This document shows, in pieces, positions 45,540-53,100 of a stretch of DNA of 64,000 nt. Source of the DNA: Maniola hyperantus (lineage: Eukaryota > Arthropoda > Insecta > Lepidoptera > Nymphalidae); contig NC_048541.1 in assembly GCF_902806685.2 (NCBI RefSeq), positions 16,192,662 through 16,256,661 on the forward strand, written 5' to 3'. A program made the position numbers and the translations under genes. The notes below the pieces were generated by a model that saw nothing but the letters and a program-made list of their open reading frames with translations, searched no databases and was not told the origin of the DNA. Each line of letters begins with the position of its first letter. Position 1 is the first letter of the stretch.

Positions 45540-46440
45540 CAGAAGGAAGGGTTATGATTTTAGCAGTCTATGTATGTTCTACCGTAGCACGTACATTACA
45601 GAGCCGTTCCTAAATGCCGCATCTATGTTGTTCTTCCCTCAGCGTGGAAATGACTGCGTCGTCAGTAATTCAGTATTCAGCGCGCAAAAGATGGCGTGTT
45701 GATTTTTTCTCCCGCCAAAGAGCAATCGTGCGAAATTCAGCGTTATCATTGCTGCAGCTACTTACTGTCTAGGATTCCGTGGTGAGTTAAAAATATTGAG
45801 TGTAGAGCAATAGGTACACTCCAAACACACTTAATCGCATTGGACGGTAAACCGTAGTGTGGCGTAGTTCAACGTGTTTTTTACCGGCGGAAATTATTCT
45901 GTTGTTTACATCGATATAAATGACAAGGTAAAGCGAACAAAATTTTTCACGGTTTAGAAACCAAATAAATTAGCGCTACCTCTTAGATACTAATCAGTAA
46001 TCATACGAATGAACGACCCGTTTGAAATCCAGACGTCACTGAGGTTGCACATCAAGGACAGCCATACGAAGTAATATATAAGTCAATGGTTGTTTAAACA
46101 ACCATTGACTTATGTTACGTTATAATATATACTTACGTTAACCTAATGTAGCCGCACCATTATGTAGTACATTTTAACGGACACTTTTTCGTACACAGAG
46201 ATCGTTCTCCTTACCTCTACACTCCATAGTTATTAGAATGAAGAAATTGTTTATGAAAAAAACTACTCTGATAAAAACAAAACAACTTTTAATAAAAATA
46301 TGTAATGCTCTATAACAAGTAGGTAATTATTGTTTTTATTATTTAAATACCAACTACTTAGTAATAAATCTACTATTATTTTATTACGTAAACAAACGCT
46401 ACAATTCTGTATTAAGAAATTAGATACATTTATTTACATT
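45540..46440. other. No gene seen
   Basis: Contains a perfect 36-bp palindrome (46078-46113); the rest is unassigned AT-rich DNA. Confidence 0.35.
46078..46113. repeat. Perfect 36-bp palindrome, no loop
   Basis: ATAAGTCAATGGTTGTTT followed directly by its inverse; centre TTTAAA. Confidence 0.95.
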
Positions 46441-46444
46441 TATT

Positions 46445-46745
46445 AGGTACTAGTTGATGCCCGCGACTTAGTCCGTGTGGATTTAGATTTTTGAAAATCC
46501 CGTGTAAATTCTTTAATTTTCCGGGATAAAAAGTAGCCTATGTCTTTGACTATAAAACTCAATTTTTATTTTATATTATTAACCGACTTCAAAAAAGGAG
46601 GAGGTTCTCAATTCGTCGGAATCTTTTTTTTATACAGAGATACCTCGCATCCTGGGAATACTTTTTCACACGAAAAATCAAAGAATTCTTATGGGATTTT
46701 AAAATCCTAACTCCACGCTGACTAAGTAGCGGGTACCAGCTAGTA
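46445..46745. mobile_element. Family-A fragments facing each other
   Basis: 46452-46560 forward (TTGATGCCCGCGACTTAGTC), 46585-46630 the AACCGACTTCAAAAAAGGAG repeat, then 46635-46745 reverse family A ending GGTACCAGCTAGT. Confidence 0.65.
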
Positions 46746-46789
46746 ACTAACAAATAAATGAGTAGCGCCAGCGTAGCGAGGACCAAATT

Positions 46790-46795
46790 TTTATT
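46790..46795 (-). promoter_or_regulatory. Candidate LIAS polyadenylation signal
   Basis: AATAAA on the minus strand, about 110 bp after the LIAS stop, in a very AT-rich 3' UTR and just before a Helitron-like fragment. Motif and position fit; no transcript evidence. Confidence 0.45.
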
Positions 46796-46904
46796 AACCT
46801 TACAAAAAAACTCTTAATTTTAATAAACATATGAATATAAAAATAAATTAATATTAATATATACATTTTTAATGAGTATTAGTAACATTTCGGTTAGTCT
46901 CGTA

Positions 46905-47140
46905 TCATAAGCTGTTGGCCTTCCTGTCCCTCAGCAGGCTGGCGATGAAGAACTCCCCCGCCCTGTACGAGGACCTGACGAGCGGGCCGCTGGCGGTGTA
47001 CAGGAAGCCGAGCTGGTTCCCCTCATCCTCCCACCGCTGGAACTTCGCTGGAGTCACGTACTCGTGCACTTTGAGATGTCGCTTGGTGGGTTGCATGTAC
47101 TGGCCCAGGGTTACGCAGTCCACGCCGACGGATCTTAGAT
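46905..47140 (-). CDS. LIAS: LIAS exon 8 (C-terminus, stop)
   Basis: Encodes residues 291-367: LRSVGVDCVTLGQYMQPTKR, then HEYVTPAKFQRWEDEGNQLG, TASGPLVRSSYRAGEFF and a short basic tail, then TGA at 46907-46905. The RSSY serine is the non-cysteine ligand of the auxiliary cluster in this family. The acceptor is GTTTTCAG; the sequence just upstream on the gene strand is a transposon fragment. Confidence 0.96.
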
Positions 47141-50100
47141 CTGAAAACCCGGCCAAGTGCTAGTCAGGCTCGCGCAACGAGAGTTCCGTAAAAAAAGGGT
47201 TTTCGGAATCGACGTTTGATATTACGATAGTTGACACGTAAAGCAAAAATAGCGACTCAACTATAGTATTTTTTTAAATGATTTATTCAATAATTTCGCC
47301 GAATCCAACTCGGTTGGGCAGCGTTCAGGAAACTTCGAGATGTCTTCTTGTCCAAAATTCCTCAGTGCTTGAAGACCAAAGTCTTCGAACAGTGCGTGTT
47401 GCCAGTGATGACATATGGATCCGAGACATGGTCGCTAACTATGGGCCTCATAAGAAAGCTCAGAGTCACTCAGCGGGCGATGGAGAGAGCTATGTGCGGA
47501 GTTTCTCTACGTGATCAAATCAGACATGAGGAGATCCGTAGGAGAACTAGAGTAACCGACATAGCTCAACGGGTTGCGAAGCTGAAGTGGCAATGGGCAG
47601 GGCACATAGTTCGTACAACCGATAGACGTTGGGGTCCCAAGGTGCTGGAATGGCGACCTCGCACCGGAAGACGCAGCGTTGGAAGACCCCCCTCTAGTTG
47701 GACAAACGAGTGGCAGGGGGCCGCTAGATGCCGGCGGCGCAAGACGGCGAAAAATCGTGCGAAGCCGGGTGAATTAGCTAGTATAACATAAGATGATGGA
47801 ATCTCTAACAATTTGTAATGTATCGGTAGTCGGAACTCAGATATTTGCTCCGTGCGTCCATTTAATCTCGGCCTCCTCATTTCTTAATTGCAGCTTCCTC
47901 GTGAACGAAATTATCATAAAGCTAATGGGTTCCGTAGATAATTATTGCTTTGTAAGAGTTTACCTCAGTAACAGGCGAGTTGCAGGGAGCCACTGGATTC
48001 AGGCGGCGCAAGACCGTTGCGTGTGGAAGTCCCTACAAGAGACCTATGTCCAGCAGTGGACGTCTATTGGTTGATGATGATGATGATGATGATGATTCAA
48101 TAAAATGCAGGTGCAATAGGTTGAAACAATGTCTGATGAGCCTTATAGCCTAAAATTTAGTTGTGCTCAGAATCAGTACCATTTTCTACCAACCTTTCAT
48201 AGTCTGTTGGACCTGTTTGTCGGTTTCTCCTAAGCCCAGCATGATTGAGGACTTGGTGATCAAATCTGGGTTGATTTCCTTCGCAGTCGCCAACACTTTC
48301 AGGGTCTGTCTGTATCTGTAACCAATAAATCCATACTCATACTATCAGTACCCTTATTATAATTGCGAAGGTGTGTTTGTTTGTTGGTTTGTCCTTCAAT
48401 CACGTCGTAACGGAGCAACGGATTGACGTGATTTTCTGCATGGATATAGTTAAAGACCTGGAGAGTGACATAGGCTACTTTTTATTCCGGGAACCAAAGA
48501 ATTCCCACGGGATTTTTAAAAACCTAAATAATATTATTTTAATGCGAAAGTGTGTCTGTCTGTCTGCTAGTTTTTACTGTCCACCTGTTAAACCAATAGT
48601 GATGAAATTTTGTACGGAGCTAGCTTGCATCAAGGGAAAGACAGGCTACTTTTTATCCTGGAAAAGCATAGAGATAGACAATGAGGTGATCCAGTAAGGG
48701 TTTCTTATTTTCTTTTGATGTACGGAACCCAAAAGTTCAAAAGAATAGTTCATACCCAGCCCTCTTGTCCCTTACGAAGGGCGTAAGTCGTTCCACAGTC
48801 TCGATGTTGTGCGCGAACACGTCCAAACCACACGTGGCGATGGTTTCTATAGAGCCGCGGTTGCCACGGAAGTCCGGTACTAAACAATAGTTCATACCCA
48901 GCCCTCTTGTCCCTTACGAAGGGCGTAAGTCGTTCCACAGTCTCGATGTTGTGCGCGAACACGTCCAAACCACACGTGGCGATGGTTTCTATAGAGCCGC
49001 GGTTGCCACGGAAGTCCGGTACTAAACAATAGTTCATACCCAGCCCTCTTATCCCTTACGAAGGGCGTAAGTCGTTCCACAGTCTCGATGTTGTGCGCGA
49101 ACACGTCCAAACCACACGTGGCGATGGTTTCTATAGAGCCGCGGTTGCCACGGAAGTCCGGTACTAAACAATAGTTCATACCCAGCCCTCTTGTCCCTTA
49201 CGAAGGGCGTAAGTCGTTCCACAGTCTCGATGTTGTGCGCGAACACGTCCAAACCACACGTGGCGATGGTTTCTATAGAGCCGCGGTTGCCACGGAAGTC
49301 CGGTACTAAACAATAGTTCATACCCAGCCCTCTTGTCCCTTACGAAGGGCGTAAGTCGTTCCACAGTCTCGATGTTGTGCGCGAACACGTCCAAACCACA
49401 CGTGGCGATGGTTTCTATAGAGCCGCGGTTGCCACGGAAGTCCGGTACTAAACAATAGTTCATACCCAGCCCTCTTGTCCCTTACGAAGGGCGTAAGTCG
49501 TTCCACAGTCTCGATGTTGTGCGCGAACACGTCCAAACCACACGTGGCGATGGTTTCTATAGAGCCGCGGTTGCCACGGAAGTCCGGTACTAAACAATAG
49601 TTCATACCCAGCCCTCTTGTCCCTTACGAAGGGCGTAAGTCGTTCCACAGTCTCGATGTTGTGCGCGAACACGTCCAAACCACACGTGGCGATGGTTTCT
49701 ATAGAGCCGCGGTTGCCACGGAAGTCCGGTACTAAACAATAGTTCATACCCAGCCCTCTTGTCCCTTACGAAGGGCGTAAGTCGTTCCACAGTCTCGATG
49801 TTGTGCGCGAACACGTCCAAACCACACGTGGCGATGGTTTCTATAGAGCCGCGGTTGCCACGGAAGTCCGGTACTAAACAATAGTTCATACCCAGCCCTC
49901 TTGTCCCTTACGAAGGGCGTAAGTCGTTCCACAGTCTCGATGTTGTGCGCGAACACGTCCAAACCACACGTGGCGATGGTTTCTATAGAGCCGCGGTTGC
50001 CACGGAAGTCCGGTACTAAACAATAGTTCATACCCAGCCCTCTTGTCCCTTACGAAGGGCGTAAGTCGTTCCACAGTCTCGATGTTGTGCGCGAACACGT

Positions 50101-53100
50101 CCAAACCACACGTGGCGATGGTTTCTATAGAGCCGCGGTTGCCACGGAAGTCCGGTACTAAACAATAGTTCATACCCAGCCCTCTTGTCCCTTACGAAGG
50201 GCGTAAGTCGTTCCACAGTCTCGATGTTGTGCGCGAACACGTCCAAACCACACGTGGCGATGGTTTCTATAGAGCCGCGGTTGCCACGGAAGTCCGGTAC
50301 TAAACAATAGTTCATACCCAGCCCTCTTGTCCCTTACGAAGGGCGTAAGTCGTTCCACAGTCTCGATGTTGTGCGCGAACACGTCCAAACCACACGTGGC
50401 GATGGTTTCTATAGAGCCGCGGTTGCCACGGAAGTCCGGTACTAAACAATAGTTCATACCCAGCCCTCTTGTCCCTTACGAAGGGCGTAAGTCGTTCCAC
50501 AGTCTCGATGTTGTGCGCGAACACGTCCAAACCACACGTGGCGATGGTTTCTATAGAGCCGCGGTTGCCACGGAAGTCCGGTACTAAACAATAGTTCATA
50601 CCCAGCCCTCTTGTCCCTTACGAAGGGCGTAAGTCGTTCCACAGTCTCGATGTTGTGCGCGAACACGTCCAAACCACACGTGGCGATGGTTTCTATAGAG
50701 CCGCGGTTGCCACGGAAGTCCGGTACTAAACAATAGTTCATACCCAGCCCTCTTGTCCCTTACGAAGGGCGTAAGTCGTTCCACAGTCTCGATGTTGTGC
50801 GCGAACACGTCCAAACCACACGTGGCGATGGTTTCTATAGAGCCGCGGTTGCCACGGAAGTCCGGTACTAAACAATAGTTCATACCCAGCCCTCTTGTCC
50901 CTTACGAAGGGCGTAAGTCGTTCCACAGTCTCGATGTTGTGCGCGAACACGTCCAAACCACACGTGGCGATGGTTTCTATAGAGCCGCGGTTGCCACGGA
51001 AGTCCGGTACTAAACAATAGTTCATACCCAGCCCTCTTGTCCCTTACGAAGGGCGTAAGTCGTTCCACAGTCTCGATGTTGTGCGCAAACACGTCCAAAC
51101 CACACGTGGCGATGGTTTCTATAGAGCCGCGGTTGCCACGGAAGTCCGGTACTAAACAATAGTTCATACCCAGCCCTCTTGTCCCTTACGAAGGGCGTAA
51201 GTCGTTCCACAGTCTCGATGTTGTGCGCGAACACGTCCAAACCACACGTGGCGATGGTTTCTATAGAGCCGCGGTTGCCACGGAAGTCCGGTACTAAACA
51301 ATAGTTCATACCCAGCCCTCTTGTCCCTTACGAAGGGCGTAAGTCGTTCCACAGTCTCGATGTTGTGCGCGAACACGTCCAAACCACACGTGGCGATGGT
51401 TTCTATAGAGCCGCGGTTGCCACGGAAGTCCGGTACTAAACAATAGTTCATACCCAGCCCTCTTGTCCCTTACGAAGGGCGTAAGTCGTTCCACAGTCTC
51501 GATGTTGTGCGCGAACACGTCCAAACCACACGTGGCGATGGTTTCTATAGAGCCGCGGTTGCCACGGAAGTCCGGTACTAAACAATAGTTCATACCCAGC
51601 CCTCTTGTCCCTTACGAAGGGCGTAAGTCGTTCCACAGTCTCGATGTTGTGCGCGAACACGTCCAAACCACACGTGGCGATGGTTTCTATAGAGCCGCGG
51701 TTGCCACGGAAGTCCGGTACTAAACAATAGTTCATACCCAGCCCTCTTGTCCCTTACGAAGGGCGTAAGTCGTTCCACAGTCTCGATGTTGTGCGCGAAC
51801 ACGTCCAAACCACACGTGGCGATGGTTTCTATAGAGCCGCGGTTGCCACGGAAGTCCGGTACTAAACAATAGTTCATACCCAGCCCTCTTGTCCCTTACG
51901 AAGGGCGTAAGTCGTTCCACAGTCTCGATGTTGTGCGCGAACACGTCCAAACCACACGTGGCGATGGTTTCTATAGAGTCGCGGTTGCCACGGAAGTCCG
52001 GTACTAAACATTCCACCAGTATTTCTTTGCTCCTGGAAATTATTTAACAATAGGTTGTGTCACAAAAACCAGAATAAAACCAACAAACAAATGAACAAGT
52101 CACAATTTTCAATGTTAATAAAATTATACATCTTATTTCTTACCATATTAGAAAATACAGATTGTTTATGGGATTTTCTAATTAGTATATCGTAATTCGT
52201 TCAGAAAGTGTCTAGACAGCCATATAAGGAAATATAAAAGGAAAAGGTGACTGACTGACTAACAACTATCAACGCACAGCTCAAACTACTGGATGGATCG
52301 GGCTGAAATGGCATTTGGCATGCAGATAGCTACTATAACGTAGGCTAACTAAGGGGGTTAAATAGGGGTTTAAAATTGGTATAATCCACGCGAAGTCGCG
52401 AGCATAAGCTAGTTCCATTAAAAATTGAACCTTATTATAGTTTAGGCTAAAGAAGAAATTTCAAAAGCTAATATAAAAATTGTGGCCATATATTTTTTAT
52501 CATCAAACGACCGCTTGCGGCCGCCTAGGGTTATTAAAGTCTATTAATCTATTTATTTATGAAAATTCTACTTACTGTCTCTTAATTTCCCGAACAGTTT
52601 CGGCGAAATGTGATGAACCTCCATCAGGCAAATCTAAAAACAGCAAAAAAGGGGTCTTACAGCATCAGAGTGATCAGAGCGATCAGAGCATAGAGTAAGA
52701 TTGTTTCAGACCTAAAAACATCTTCGTCCTCCTCCATATTATAGATATTTTGATAGGCTCCATATTATTGATATATATCAATCCTCTCATTTGAGAGTTT
52801 CCGAGGCGTGCGCTGCATAAATGGTCAAAGTTACACGAAAACAATGTATGGTGAAATTGTTTCTCTTCAAAAGTTCTACAAAAAAGTTCACGATAGCATA
52901 CATATGTATATTTTAAGGTTGGCTCACAATAATCGATTTTATGGTTTTCAAATGTGATCTGAAACAAAGCCTTACTTTCGTCGGTGTTTTTACCGAAATA
53001 CTAATGATTCTTATGAAAATAAAATAGTTGATCATTTGTAATATTCAATTTAGACCAAAATTGCCCTTGTGATTTAATTTAGAATAATATCTTACGAGAT

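Noticed and set aside
48744..52008. CRISPR-like array
   Set aside because: There are no spacers: the whole 142-bp unit is identical from copy to copy and is recognisably exon sequence.
48750..52016. Series of overlapping 95-codon minus-strand ORFs as a tandem repeat protein
   Set aside because: The ORFs come from the LIAS exon-6 body read first in the true frame and then in a shifted frame in the next copy. The 142-bp period breaks the frame at each unit, so no long repeat protein can be made.
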